From contig NZ_JAMSHO010000001.1 of assembly GCF_040147005.1 (NCBI RefSeq), positions 3,286,001-3,350,000 of the forward strand: 64,000 nucleotides of DNA. Direction: 5' to 3'. The DNA comes from Halomonas sp. H10-9-1 (GTDB lineage: Bacteria; Pseudomonadota; Gammaproteobacteria; Pseudomonadales; Halomonadaceae). The position numbers and the translations under genes were made by a program. Shown here piece by piece: positions 8,910-18,261 of this stretch (positions are counted from its first letter, which is position 1; each line of letters opens with the position of its first letter). A model generated the notes under the pieces. That model was not told where the DNA came from. It ran no database searches and saw only the letters and a list, made by a program, of their open reading frames with translations.

Positions 8910-10595
8910 ATGAATCGTCGCCAATTCCTGAGTTACTCGGCCCTGGGTGGCCTGGTGTTGTCATCGGCCGGCTATATGGCGCTTGCCGCCACCCGCGAGC
9001 CTTTCCACGGCCTGACCGCTGCCATGCTTCCTGAAGGTGGCCAGCCGCTTCAACCGCTGCCACGTATCACCAACTTGAGCAGTTCACCCGGCCGCTTTCG
9101 CAGCGCACTGACTCCGGCTGCCCATGCGGTGCCTTTGAGTGATGAGCTTAAGGCCAAGCTGTGGCTCTACAACGGCAAGGTGGCACCTCTTATCGAGGTG
9201 CGCGAGGGCGATGAGCTGGACATTACCCTCGTCAATGAACTGGAGCAGGAGACCACTGTGCACTGGCATGGTGTGCCCGTTCCCCAGACGCATGATGGTG
9301 CCCCCTGGGATGCCGTGGCTCCGGGCGAATCGCGCCGCTATCACTACACTTTCCCCGAGGGCAGCGCCGGCCTGCATTGGTTCCACCCTCACCCTCATCA
9401 GGGCACCGCCCGGCAGGTGGCACATGGCCTGGCCGGCGCGTTGCTGGTGCGCCCGCCTCAGGATGTGCTGCCGTCAGACGTGGAGGAGCACCTGTTGGTG
9501 GTCAGCGACCTGCGCCTGACCGAACAGGGCAACGTGGCGCCGCAAACTGCCGTGGATTGGATGAATGGCCGTGAGGGCGAGCTGCTACTGGTCAACGGAC
9601 AGCGCGAGCCGCGCCTCGATGTGGCACCGGGTACCACTCTGCGTCTGCGGCTGATCAACGCCTGTGCCGGTCGCTACCTACGCCTACGGCTGGACGAGCA
9701 CGAACTGATGCTGATTGGCACCGACGGCGGGCTGATCGAGCGACCGCAACCGATAGAGGAGCTGCTACTTACCCCGGGCGAGCGCGCCGACCTGCTAGTG
9801 CGAATAAGCGACAGGCCAGAGGGGCGCTTCTGGCTTGCCAGCCATCCCTACGAGCGTGGCTGGATGGGACCCAAGCCGCCTCATCTGGACGAGGTCGCGC
9901 CGTTGCTGGCGATCCACACCCGCAACTCGAGCGTTCATCCCGCTGTTGCGTTGCCCGAACGGTTAGGCCGTGTCGAACCGCTGGGCGAGCCCGCGGTGCA
10001 GCGTCGGGTGGAGCTGACTGAGGTGATGCCGGGCCATGGTGCTCACGGCGCTGAGATGGCTCACGGTGAGGGTGGCCACGGCGACCATGGCGGCATGTCT
10101 GAGGCAGGGGTGGGTCATGCCGCTCACGGCGGTGCTGGGATGGCCCACGGTGAGGGTGGGCACGGCGACGCTCATGGAATGGAGCATGGCGCACCTCAGG
10201 CGGACCAGACAGGGCATGGAGAGGGTCACGGCATGCCCGGGATGCCCGGTCGGCCCGAGGTGGACTTCCTGATTAACGGCCGCGCTTTCGCCATGGACGA
10301 GATCCTGTTCGAGGGCCGGGTCGGCGAGGTGGAGGAGTGGGAGGTGTTCAATAATTCCCATATGGACCACCCCTTCCACGTGCACGGCACCCAGTTCCAG
10401 GTGATCGCGACTCGCGATGCCGACGGTGAGTGGCGCGAAACCCCCTGGCTGGCCTGGAAGGACACAGTCAACCTGGCGCCCTATCAGCGCATGACGTTAC
10501 GCATGGTGTTCCGCAAGCCAGGTGACTGGCTATTCCACTGCCACATCATCGAGCACGAGGAACTGGGGATGATGGCGACCATCCGCATGAGCTGA
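8910..10595 (+). CDS. Multicopper oxidase (CueO/CopA-like), periplasmic
   Basis: A 561-residue oxidase probably exported by the Tat route (NRRQFLSYSA start, RR at 3-4). Copper ligand motifs are all present: HWHG at 118, HWFHPHPH near 152, HPFHVHG near 488 and HCHIIEHEELGMM at 543, so type 1, 2 and 3 centres should form. Residues ~372-447 are a Met/His/Gly-rich insert containing a duplicated MAHGEGGHGD unit, as in copper-tolerance oxidases that bind extra Cu(I). It likely oxidises Cu(I) in the periplasm. lgt follows 129 bp downstream after a stem-loop. Confidence 0.92.
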   Translation: MNRRQFLSYSALGGLVLSSAGYMALAATREPFHGLTAAMLPEGGQPLQPLPRITNLSSSPGRFRSALTPAAHAVPLSDELKAKLWLYNGKVAPLIEVREGDELDITLVNELEQETTVHWHGVPVPQTHDGAPWDAVAPGESRRYHYTFPEGSAGLHWFHPHPHQGTARQVAHGLAGALLVRPPQDVLPSDVEEHLLVVSDLRLTEQGNVAPQTAVDWMNGREGELLLVNGQREPRLDVAPGTTLRLRLINACAGRYLRLRLDEHELMLIGTDGGLIERPQPIEELLLTPGERADLLVRISDRPEGRFWLASHPYERGWMGPKPPHLDEVAPLLAIHTRNSSVHPAVALPERLGRVEPLGEPAVQRRVELTEVMPGHGAHGAEMAHGEGGHGDHGGMSEAGVGHAAHGGAGMAHGEGGHGDAHGMEHGAPQADQTGHGEGHGMPGMPGRPEVDFLINGRAFAMDEILFEGRVGEVEEWEVFNNSHMDHPFHVHGTQFQVIATRDADGEWRETPWLAWKDTVNLAPYQRMTLRMVFRKPGDWLFHCHIIEHEELGMMATIRMS

Positions 10596-10614
10596 CCTTG
10601 CCGTCTTGTTGCTC

Positions 10615-10643
10615 AGCGCCACGCCGCGGATTCGCGTGGCGCT
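10615..10643 (+). terminator. Stem-loop after the multicopper oxidase gene
   Basis: Ten-bp arms AGCGCCACGC (10615-10624) and GCGTGGCGCT (10634-10643) lie 19 bp after the stop codon. No T-run follows, so termination strength is uncertain. Confidence 0.4.
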
Positions 10644-10724
10644 GGTCACACTTGGCATCAGTCGCTGACCCGCGCAGACGGAGGACGCGACGGGTCGCGC
10701 TTCGAATAAACCAGGAGGTTCCGC

Positions 10725-11513
10725 ATGCTGCAATATCCTCAGATCGATCCGGTGGCCATTAGCCTCGGCCCGCTCGCAATCCACTGGTATGGCTTGATGT
10801 ATGTAGTGGGCTTCATCGCCGCCTGGTGGCTGGGACGCCGCCGAGCCCACCACTTGGGCCTGACTCACGATGATATCGGTGACCTGATCTTCTATGGCGC
10901 GGTGGGGGTGGTGCTCGGCGGGCGGCTGGGCTATGCGCTCTTCTACGGCAGCGAGCAGTGGCTGGCCGATCCGCTCTGGCTGGTGCGCATCTGGGAAGGG
11001 GGCATGAGCTTTCACGGTGGCCTGATCGGGGTGCTGGTGGCGGCACTCTTGTTCGCACGCAAGCACCGCCTGGGCTTCTTCCGGCTGACTGACTTTATCG
11101 CCCCGCTGGTGCCAATCGGCCTGGGTGCCGGAAGGATCGGCAACTTCATCAACCACGAGCTGCCGGGCCGGGTCAGCGAGCTCCCCTGGGCCATGCCCTT
11201 CCCGCACATGGGCCCGGAGCCGCGGCATCCCACCGCGCTCTATGAATTCGCCCTGGAAGGGGTGGTGCTGTTCGCGGTCCTCTGGTGGCTGTCGCGTTCA
11301 CCACGGCGCACCGGGCTGATCTCGGGGTTCTTCCTGCTGCTATATGGCGTCTTTCGCTTCACCGTAGAGTTCGTCCGCCTACCCGATCCCCACATCGGCT
11401 TCATCGCCTTCGGCTGGGTGACCATGGGTATGCTGCTGACGCTGCCGATGATTTTGGCCGGGGTAGTTCTAATAGGTTGGTCGCGTCGTCAGTCAGTGGC
11501 CAAAAATACTTGA
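10725..11513 (+). CDS. lgt: Prolipoprotein diacylglyceryl transferase
   Basis: Integral membrane enzyme that transfers diacylglycerol to the lipobox Cys of prolipoproteins. Family marks are [11 protein letters not shown], the GGMSFHGG loop and the signature [16 protein letters not shown], followed by HPTALYEF; seven hydrophobic spans fit. Its 262 residues match the family. AGGAGG precedes ATG 10725. Its place inside the copper island suggests an extra copy, possibly serving island lipoproteins such as the cytochrome at 20985; whether the core genome has another copy cannot be seen here. Confidence 0.92.
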   Translation: MLQYPQIDPVAISLGPLAIHWYGLMYVVGFIAAWWLGRRRAHHLGLTHDDIGDLIFYGAVGVVLGGRLGYALFYGSEQWLADPLWLVRIWEGGMSFHGGLIGVLVAALLFARKHRLGFFRLTDFIAPLVPIGLGAGRIGNFINHELPGRVSELPWAMPFPHMGPEPRHPTALYEFALEGVVLFAVLWWLSRSPRRTGLISGFFLLLYGVFRFTVEFVRLPDPHIGFIAFGWVTMGMLLTLPMILAGVVLIGWSRRQSVAKNT

Positions 11514-11626
11514 CCACTACACTTGGGCTCTCAGGATTAAACGCAACGGACGCGGGCCGAAGAATTTAAGGCCATCGCCCGCTTCTTGTAAACGTATATA
11601 GGCACCCCTCACTTGAGGAAAGCGCC

Positions 11627-12805
11627 ATGTTCAATGTACTTGCCCATCGCGTCTACCGCCATCTCTTTCTAGCGCAGGTCATTGCGCTGATAGGCACCGG
11701 TCTGACCACCGTTGCTCTGGCATTATTGGCTCATGACCTTGCTGAAGGTCAGGCAGGTGTTGTGCTCGGCACAGCGCTGGCAATCAAGATGGTCGCTTAC
11801 GTGGGCATTGCTCCACTGGTTGGGGCCTACGCATCACGCCTACCTCGGCGCACCTTGTTGGTTAGCCTGGACTTACTGCGTGCAGCCGTGGTCCTTGCGT
11901 TGCCTTTCGTTACTGAGGTGTGGCAAATCTATGTGCTGATCTTTCTACTCAATGCCTGTTCAGCAGGTTTTACACCTGTCTTCCAAGCGACAATACCGGA
12001 CATTCTTGAAGACGAAGCGCAGTACACGCGAGCATTATCCCTGTCACGCCTTGCCTATGATTTAGAGAACCTTCTTAGCCCGATGGCGGCGGCAGCATTG
12101 TTGATGGTGATGGGGTTTGATGTCCTGTTTGTACTCAACGGGCTAGCCTTCGTTATCTCTGCCGCTCTGGTTATATCGGTTATCCTGCCCGCGTCTCTTC
12201 CCCTAGAGGAAGCCCCCAGCGTGTGGCGTCGCGTTACCCATGGCATGCGGATTTACCTGAAGACGCCACGACTGCGCGGGCTGCTGGCGTTGAACTTAGC
12301 GGTTTCTGCCGCCGGAGCCATGCAGATCGTCAATACGGTGGTGCTCGTTCGCTCTGAATTGGGTTTGGGCGAGAAAGAGGTAGCCCTGGCCTTTGCCGCT
12401 GCTGGCGGGGGCTCTATGCTGGTGGCCTTACTACTGCCCAAGATACTGGAGCGGGTGTCCGAGCGGCCAATCATGCTGATGGGTGGCGTAATGATGGCAC
12501 TCAGCCTCTACCTGGGCTGGCTGGGCCCATCGTTTATGGGACTTGTCGGGCTATGGTTACTGCTGGGCGCGGGAGCCTCATTGGTCATGACTCCCACTGG
12601 GCGCCTGCTCAAACGCTCATGCCAATCAGAGGATCGTCCAGCGCTGTTTGCTGCCCAGTTTTCGTTGTCACATAGCTGCTGGCTGGTTACCTATCCGTTG
12701 GCTGGCTGGTTGGGGGTGAGTCTGGGACTGATGGGAACATTCGCTTTGCTGGGAACGGTTGCCCTGATAGCTACGGGTCTCGCAGCCCTTATCTGGCCTC
12801 CCTGA
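11627..12805 (+). CDS. MFS transporter
   Basis: A 392-residue protein with about 12 hydrophobic spans and the loop 2-3 pattern (AYASRLPRRTLL) of the major facilitator superfamily. It resembles drug or metabolite exporters of the enterobactin-exporter type. Substrate is unknown. It lies between lgt and the glutaredoxin fusion, with its own ribosome-binding site (GAGGAAAG) before ATG 11627. Confidence 0.8.
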   Translation: MFNVLAHRVYRHLFLAQVIALIGTGLTTVALALLAHDLAEGQAGVVLGTALAIKMVAYVGIAPLVGAYASRLPRRTLLVSLDLLRAAVVLALPFVTEVWQIYVLIFLLNACSAGFTPVFQATIPDILEDEAQYTRALSLSRLAYDLENLLSPMAAAALLMVMGFDVLFVLNGLAFVISAALVISVILPASLPLEEAPSVWRRVTHGMRIYLKTPRLRGLLALNLAVSAAGAMQIVNTVVLVRSELGLGEKEVALAFAAAGGGSMLVALLLPKILERVSERPIMLMGGVMMALSLYLGWLGPSFMGLVGLWLLLGAGASLVMTPTGRLLKRSCQSEDRPALFAAQFSLSHSCWLVTYPLAGWLGVSLGLMGTFALLGTVALIATGLAALIWPP

Positions 12806-12897
12806 ATTCAACCAATAAGCGCATCACCTGCGGTGTCCAGTGCTCTTACTCACCTTGTCCTTGCCCAGTATCCGTGGCAGCTCGGCTTTGAAGAAAC

Positions 12898-12928
12898 TTG
12901 ACCAATAGGCAACCCCAGGCACTACGCT
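12898..12928 (+). promoter_or_regulatory. MerR-type promoter for the glutaredoxin fusion gene
   Basis: TTGACC (12898-12903) and TACGCT (12923-12928) are separated by 19 bp. The spacer contains GGCAACCCCAGG, nearly the same as the core of the merR promoter at 20626-20657. The start codon is 36 bp downstream. Confidence 0.45.
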
Positions 12929-12963
12929 GATAGCCTTATCAAGGCAGGAATAGGGAGGTTGCC

Positions 12964-13719
12964 ATGGCATCATCAATACAGCAAAGTGCGCGAGTTTACC
13001 GGATGAAAACTGCCGAGCATATGTGCCCGTTCGGTTTGAAGACCGTTGATTTACTTAAGCGAAAAGGGTTTACGGTCGACGATCACACGTTAACATCCCG
13101 CGATGAGGTCGACACATTCAAGGAAAAGGAAAGGGTCGACTCTACACCTCAAGTGTACATTGGTGATAGCCGCATCGGTGGCTACGAAGAGTTACGCAAA
13201 CATTTGGGAATGAGTGTTCCCAATGCAAATGAAACCACTTATCGTCCCGTGCTGGCAATTTTTGCCGTCGCATTGCTAATTGGCCTATCGATTAACTGGG
13301 CCGTCCAGGGTTCACTACTCACAGCGCGTACCCCTGAATTCGTGTTTTCCACCGCCATGGTACTGCTCGGCCTACAAAAAATTCAAGATGTGGAAAGCTT
13401 CAGCAATATGTTTTTGAACTACGACCTGCTGGCCCAGCGCTATGTGCCCTACAGCTACTTTTACCCCTATGCGGAAACGCTGGCTGGCCTGCTCATGCTA
13501 GCCGGGGCATTGATCTGGTTGGCCGCGCCCCTTGCCTTATTCGTTGGCACGGTGGGTGCCGCCTCGGTATTTAAAGCGGTGTATATCGACAAGCGCGAAC
13601 TTAAGTGCGCCTGTGTCGGTGGTAACAGCAATGTACCGCTGGGCTTTGTGTCGCTAACCGAAAACTTGGTCATGATCGCCATGGGGCTGTGGATGCTACT
13701 GCGTATATTGCCGGGGTAA
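12964..13719 (+). CDS. Glutaredoxin-MauE/DoxX-like membrane fusion protein
   Basis: A 251-residue protein in two parts. Residues ~10-78 form a glutaredoxin-like domain with MCPFGLK in the active-site position (a single Cys in place of CPYC), a TPQVYI block and the IGGYEEL glutathione-site turn. Residues ~92-248 carry four hydrophobic spans of the MauE/DoxX type with CACVGG near residue 217, which could be a partner thiol pair. Such fusions probably pass reducing power across the inner membrane; that role is inferred. Confidence 0.75.
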   Translation: MASSIQQSARVYRMKTAEHMCPFGLKTVDLLKRKGFTVDDHTLTSRDEVDTFKEKERVDSTPQVYIGDSRIGGYEELRKHLGMSVPNANETTYRPVLAIFAVALLIGLSINWAVQGSLLTARTPEFVFSTAMVLLGLQKIQDVESFSNMFLNYDLLAQRYVPYSYFYPYAETLAGLLMLAGALIWLAAPLALFVGTVGAASVFKAVYIDKRELKCACVGGNSNVPLGFVSLTENLVMIAMGLWMLLRILPG

Positions 13720-14130
13720 GACCCTTTCTCCCATACACTCAAGCAGGGACTGGGTCAGTTAATTGATTGGCCCCTATCAGCTTGCGTTCAACTAGCTCAA
13801 ACCCATTTGGCGTTGAGCGTATCAAGTGATCACCCAAGGCTCCGACACGGCACGAGTGATAATTTGTCCGGTCGCGTATGAAAGCGTTACGTTAAGCGTC
13901 TAACGGATGTCTAGAATACTCGGGGTGATTCAATCGCCATGATCAGGTCCAATGGCGCGGCAAGTACCAACGTGACAAATGGCTGGACGCTATCGTCATG
14001 ATGACAGAATGCATTGAGCGCCACGCCTAGACTGACCCCGTCGTCAAGCGCCTGATGACCCTACGCAGCGTCGGCATATTGATCGCCAGTCGATCACAAG
14101 ACGATGGTTTCTTTACGCTCAGGTGTGACG
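13720..14130. other. Gene-free stretch with possible transposase scraps
   Basis: No convincing gene. From about 13950 to 14100 one plus frame, broken by TAG, reads IERHA then TDPVVKRLMTLRSVGILIA. This weakly resembles the C-terminal part of IS110-type transposases. Evidence is too thin for a firm call. Confidence 0.25.
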
Positions 14131-14547
14131 ATGAAACGAGAAGACAGAGAGCATATCCCCAGTACCGAGGGGACTACCCAAAGCCCGATGAAGCGTTTGA
14201 AGGGCTCGGTACGTGAGTACCATGAGCCATTCGAGCCGGTAAGCCCCAAAGAACGGAAGGCTCACAATCATACTGCCGTCAGCGCAGCGGTCATGCGGAC
14301 GATGCCGAATATAGCGCGTGAATGGGAGTGTTCCGATGCCGAGATGGCTGCTCTGCTGGGGATGGAGGTGGCAACGTACCGAGCATGGGCAAACAATCCC
14401 TCCCGGGTGTCATTGGATGGTGAGCAACGCGAGCGAGCGTCTCTTCTGCTGGGGATCTACACGGCGCTAATGACCCTGTTGCGTATTCCGGGCCATCGTG
14501 ACCGCCCGTTCCGATCTATCGTGACCGACCATTCCGGGCCAACGTGA
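14131..14547 (+). pseudogene. Xre/MbcA/ParS-type antitoxin, 3' end cut off by the IS21 element
   Basis: ATG 14131 follows AGGTG by seven bases. The N-terminal ~115 residues resemble the helical DNA-binding part of this antitoxin family (an Xre-like turn at AALLGMEVATYRAW, then ERASLLLGIYTALMTL). The native frame runs into the IS end at 14480; the last ~22 residues, to TGA at 14547, come from IS terminal sequence. The C-terminal toxin-binding domain and any RES toxin are gone. Confidence 0.65.
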
Positions 14548-14710
14548 CCGGCCATTCCATTTCATCGTGACCGATTTCGGCCTCTTTCCCGGAATCCGCG
14601 GTCACGATGTCGGAATCCTCGGTCACGTTCCCGGAATCTCACCTAACTCGCTGGAATGATTCGGACTTTTACGGCATACCCCTCCTTTTGTCTTTGCCCT
14701 GGAGGTGGAC

Positions 14711-16249
14711 ATGCCAGCACCGAGGATTCCCATGCGAACCATCACCGAGGTGTTGCGCCTCAAGTACGACGCCGGCCTCAGCCACGAGAAGATTGCGCGG
14801 GCCTGCGGCCTCTCCAAGGGCGTGGTCAGCAAGTACGTCAGCCTGGCCCAGGTGGCCGGCATCCGCTGGCCGTTGCCCGACGGCACCGACGAGGCGGCGC
14901 TGGAGGCGCGGCTGTTCCCGGCCAAATCGCCGCCGATGCGCTTCTCGGCGCCGGACTACTTCCAGGTCCACCAGGCGCTCAAGCGCAAGGGCGTCACCCT
15001 GCAGCTGCTGTGGGCCGAGTACGTCGAGGTCCACGGCGACAAGGCCTACCGCTACAGTCGGTTCTGCGATCATTACCGCGCCTGGCGGGACCGCCAGCGG
15101 CGCAGCATGCGTCAGGTCCACCGCGCCGGCGAGAAGCTGTTCATCGACTACTGCGGCCCGACCGTGCCGATCATCAACCAGGCCACCGGCGAGGAGCGAC
15201 GGGCCCAGGTGTTCGTTGCCGTGCTGGGCGCCTCCAGCTACACCTACGCCGAGGCCACCTGGAGCCAGGCGCTGCCCGACTGGATCGCCTCTCACCAGCG
15301 CGCCTTCCAGTTCCTGGGCGGTGTCCCCGAGCTACTGGTGCCCGACAACCTGAAGAGCGCCGTGACGCGGGCATGTCGCTACGAGAGCCAGCTCAACGCG
15401 ACCTACGCCGAGATGGCCCAGCACTACCAGGTCGCGGTGCTGCCGGCGCGGCCTTACAAACCCAAGGACAAGGCCAAGGCGGAGGCCGCGGTGCTGTTGG
15501 TGGAGCGCTGGATCCTGGCCCGACTGCGCCACCACACCTTCTTCACGCTGGCCTCGCTGAACCAGGCCATCCGCGAGCTGCTGGAGGATCTCAACCGCCG
15601 ACCCTTCCAGGGCCGCGAGGAGAGCCGGCGCGATTTGTTCGCGGCCATCGACCGGCCGGTGCTGCGCCCGCTGCCGGAGACGCCCTACGAGTACGCCGAG
15701 TGGCGCAAGGCCAGGCCCGGCATCGACTACCACCTCGACCTCGACAAACACTTCTACAGCGTCCCTCACAGCCTGGTCGGCCAGGTGCTGGAGGTGCGCC
15801 TGACCCACGCCATGGTGGAGGTGTTCCACAAAGGGCAGCGGGTGGCGGCGCACCCGCGCCACGCCCCGGGACGTTTCTCGACCCTGGCCGAGCACATGCC
15901 CAAGCGTCACCAGGCCCACCGCGACTGGTCGCCAAGCCGCTTCCTGGACTGGGCGAAGGACATCGGCGTCGCCACCCTGGAAATGACCCAGCGACAGCTG
16001 CAGGACCGCCCCCATCCCGAGCATGGCTACCGTGCCTGCCTGGGCCTGTTGCAGCTCAGCCGGCGCTACGGCAAGGCCCGGCTGGAGCAGGCCTGCGCGC
16101 ATGCCCTGGCGATCCCCACCACCCGCTACAGCAGCATCGCCTCGATCCTCAAGCAGGGGCTAGATCAGCAGCCGATGCTGACGCTCCCCGAGGCGCTCGA
16201 TGACTTGCCGCCCCACACCAACGTGCGCGGTGCCGAGTACTACCACTGA
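14711..16249 (+). CDS. istA: IS21-family transposase IstA
   Basis: A 512-residue transposase. Residues ~5-60 hold an HTH (LSHEKIARACGLSKGVVSKY). The DDE catalytic residues are Asp146 (FIDYCGPT), Asp212 (VPDNLKSAV) and Glu258 (KDKAKAEAAV), about the family spacing. ATG 14711 is chosen because GGAGGT lies just before it; the in-frame GTG 14705 overlaps that site. It is followed closely by istB. It appears intact. Confidence 0.93.
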   Translation: MPAPRIPMRTITEVLRLKYDAGLSHEKIARACGLSKGVVSKYVSLAQVAGIRWPLPDGTDEAALEARLFPAKSPPMRFSAPDYFQVHQALKRKGVTLQLLWAEYVEVHGDKAYRYSRFCDHYRAWRDRQRRSMRQVHRAGEKLFIDYCGPTVPIINQATGEERRAQVFVAVLGASSYTYAEATWSQALPDWIASHQRAFQFLGGVPELLVPDNLKSAVTRACRYESQLNATYAEMAQHYQVAVLPARPYKPKDKAKAEAAVLLVERWILARLRHHTFFTLASLNQAIRELLEDLNRRPFQGREESRRDLFAAIDRPVLRPLPETPYEYAEWRKARPGIDYHLDLDKHFYSVPHSLVGQVLEVRLTHAMVEVFHKGQRVAAHPRHAPGRFSTLAEHMPKRHQAHRDWSPSRFLDWAKDIGVATLEMTQRQLQDRPHPEHGYRACLGLLQLSRRYGKARLEQACAHALAIPTTRYSSIASILKQGLDQQPMLTLPEALDDLPPHTNVRGAEYYH

Positions 16250-16265
16250 TCCGAGGAGACGACCG

Positions 16266-17021
16266 ATGATGACCCAGCCCCTGCTCGACACCCTGCGCCG
16301 CCTCAAGCTGACCGGCATGTATGACGCACTGGCCCACCAGCTCACCCAGCCGGACACCTACGACCTGCCGTTCGAGGATCGCCTGGGCATGCTGCTCGAC
16401 CGAGAGGTCCTGCATCGCGATAACCGCCGCCTCGACCGGTTGCTGAAGACCGCCAAGCTGCGGGTGACGGCCTGCGTCGAGGACATCGACTACCGCCACC
16501 CTCGCGGCCTGGAGCGGGGCCGCATGGCGCCGCTGGCCACCGGCGAGTGGATCGGCCAGTCCCTCAACCTGTGCCTCACCGGCCCCACCGGGTGCGGCAA
16601 GACCTGGCTGGCCTGCGCGCTGGGCAACCAGGCCTGCCGGCAGGGTTACTCGGTGCGCTACCTGCGGGTGCCGCGCCTGTTCGAGCAACTGCGCATCGCC
16701 CAGGGCGACGGCTCCTACGCCCGGCTGATGGGCCAGCTGCAGAAGACCGACCTGCTGATCCTCGACGACTGGGGGATGCAGAAGATGACCGCCCCGCAGC
16801 GCCAGGACCTGATGGAGGTGATCGAGGACCGGCACGGCCGGGGTTCGACGCTGATCGCCAGCCAGCTGCCCATCGAGCACTGGCACGACTACATCGGCGC
16901 GGCGACGGTGGCCGACGCCATCCTGGACCGGCTGCTGCACAGCGCCCACCGCCTGACACTCAGAGGAGAATCGATGCGCAAGAGCGCCGCCCCGCAAGCG
17001 GCAGAAGTTGACCCATCGTGA
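16266..17021 (+). CDS. istB: IS21-family helper ATPase IstB
   Basis: A 251-residue AAA+ ATPase related to DnaC that assists IstA in target selection. Walker A GPTGCGKT is near residue 104 and Walker B DLLILDDWG near 163. GAGGAGAC precedes ATG 16266, 16 bp after the istA stop. The stop codon overlaps one terminal CGTGACCG repeat of the element. Confidence 0.93.
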   Translation: MMTQPLLDTLRRLKLTGMYDALAHQLTQPDTYDLPFEDRLGMLLDREVLHRDNRRLDRLLKTAKLRVTACVEDIDYRHPRGLERGRMAPLATGEWIGQSLNLCLTGPTGCGKTWLACALGNQACRQGYSVRYLRVPRLFEQLRIAQGDGSYARLMGQLQKTDLLILDDWGMQKMTAPQRQDLMEVIEDRHGRGSTLIASQLPIEHWHDYIGAATVADAILDRLLHSAHRLTLRGESMRKSAAPQAAEVDPS

Positions 17022-17025
17022 CCGG

Positions 17026-17811
17026 TCAGCTTACAAAACCAGAGCCAGCGAGAGAGGAGTGAGCAGATCGGTCACGATCCCCGGAATGACCGGTCACGTT
17101 CGTCGGAATACGCACCTCGAGCGCCTCCAGTGCTTCGGCCACCTCGGCCAGGCTGATCTCGGCGGGCGTTCCCTCCATCAGCAGATGAGCGGCGTCGCGC
17201 AGGATGCCCCAACTCGCCCAGAGCAGCACCACGCCGAAAGCGATGCCCAGGATCGGGTCGATGAGCAAGAAACCGGTATAGCGGATCACCAGGGCGGTCA
17301 CGATGATCAGAATGCTACCCACGAAGGTCTGGATGATATGCCACAGCGCACCCCGCACATTCAGATCACTTCGACTCTGCTTCCAGATCAGGCCCAGCGA
17401 AATGAATTCGGTCAGCAGGCCGCCGGCGGCGGCCCATAGCATCGGCCCCGTGGGCAAATCGATCGGATCCGTGAGCCGCATGGCACCCATCGCGATCACG
17501 ACGAGCGCCATGCCGAGCAGGAAACCGCCATTGACCAGCGCACCGATGATCTCGGCGCGATACCAGCCGAAGCTGCGCGCTTCGTCCGCCGGGCGGCGAG
17601 CGAGCCGGGCGGCAGTGATGGCCACCAGCACGCCGCCCACAGCCGAGAAGGTATGAAAGGCATCCGAGATCACCGCGACCGACCCGGTCCAGAGACCGAT
17701 GCCCATCTCGATGAAGAAGTAGACCCCTGTCAGCCAGGCCGATATGGCCATGCCGGGCCCGCTGGTGGGCATGTGTCCCGCGTGGCCATGGCTGCGGCTT
17801 TCAGGATCCAT
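17026..17811 (-). pseudogene. Cation diffusion facilitator transporter, C-terminus removed by IS21
   Basis: From ATG 17811 (AAGGA upstream) the protein has a His-rich start and six transmembrane spans, then reaches the start of the cytoplasmic domain at AEVAEALEALE. Beyond 17114 the sequence is IS-derived, so most of the ~80-residue C-terminal dimerisation domain is missing. The metal-site helices are unusual: helix 2 has SDAFHTFSAVGG and helix 5 has HIIQTFVGS, so the usual HxxxD/DxxxD acidic residues are partly replaced. It is third in an operon after the YHS and DUF5676 genes. Reduced or lost function is likely. Confidence 0.7.
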
Positions 17812-17916
17812 AGGACTTTTCCTTATCTTGAAACAGAATTGATAGCGCCGGCACACGCCCACGGAACATTCTTGGCGCTATTCAAGGCATGCAGATAGGT
17901 GGTCTCGAGAGGTGGT

Positions 17917-18261
17917 TCATGCTCCTCTACGCCGGTCGTTACGAGTGGCAAAGAAGTTGTAGAGCGGGCCGAAGACCAGGGCCACGTACCAGCCATAGCC
18001 GAAGCTTTCTGCCAGGCCCAGGAAGAAGCTTGGCCAGCTCAACCAGGTGAAGCCCGGAAGCAGGCGCAGCCAGCTCTTATACATCGCCCGGTCGGGAAAC
18101 AGCAGATCGAAGCCGACACACAAGGAGAAGGTCACGGCCAGAAACAGCCCCAGGCTCATTCCCAGGGCGACCACCGGGATCTTCGGTACGACTTGGCCCG
18201 GCAAGGGCGTGCCAGAGTGCGCCTTGGGCTTGGTGCCCGAAGCGCTATCGACGTCAGGCAT
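17917..18261 (-). CDS. DUF5676 membrane protein
   Basis: A 114-residue protein with two hydrophobic helices (about 30-52 and 75-100) and a conserved SWPSFFLGLAESFGYGWYVALVFGPLYNFF segment given here by its ends SWPSFFLG and GPLYNFF. DUF5676 genes commonly sit with YHS-domain and heavy-metal transport genes. ATG 18261 overlaps the end of the YHS gene by eight bases. Function is unknown. Confidence 0.75.
   Translation of the reverse strand: MPDVDSASGTKPKAHSGTPLPGQVVPKIPVVALGMSLGLFLAVTFSLCVGFDLLFPDRAMYKSWLRLLPGFTWLSWPSFFLGLAESFGYGWYVALVFGPLYNFFATRNDRRRGA

Larger units (their letters stand above)
14480..17114 (+). mobile_element. IS21-family insertion sequence
   Basis: Ends are defined by matching terminal inverted repeats: TGCGTATTCCG at 14480-14490 and its complement at 17104-17114, both continuing into CGTGACCG/TTCC blocks. 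The left end has CGTGACCG at 14497, 14520, 14543 and 14566 (23-bp period) and inverted copies at 14599 and 14620. The right end has CGGTCACG at 17069 and 17091. Repeated terminal blocks like these are usual in IS21. It carries istA and istB. No target duplication is seen, and it separates two unrelated truncated genes. Confidence 0.88.

Noticed and set aside
2352..14547. Idea that the DUF2384 fragment and the IS-cut antitoxin are two halves of one gene
   Set aside because: The sequences at the break points do not join into one family pattern and they lie 12 kb apart in opposite orientations.
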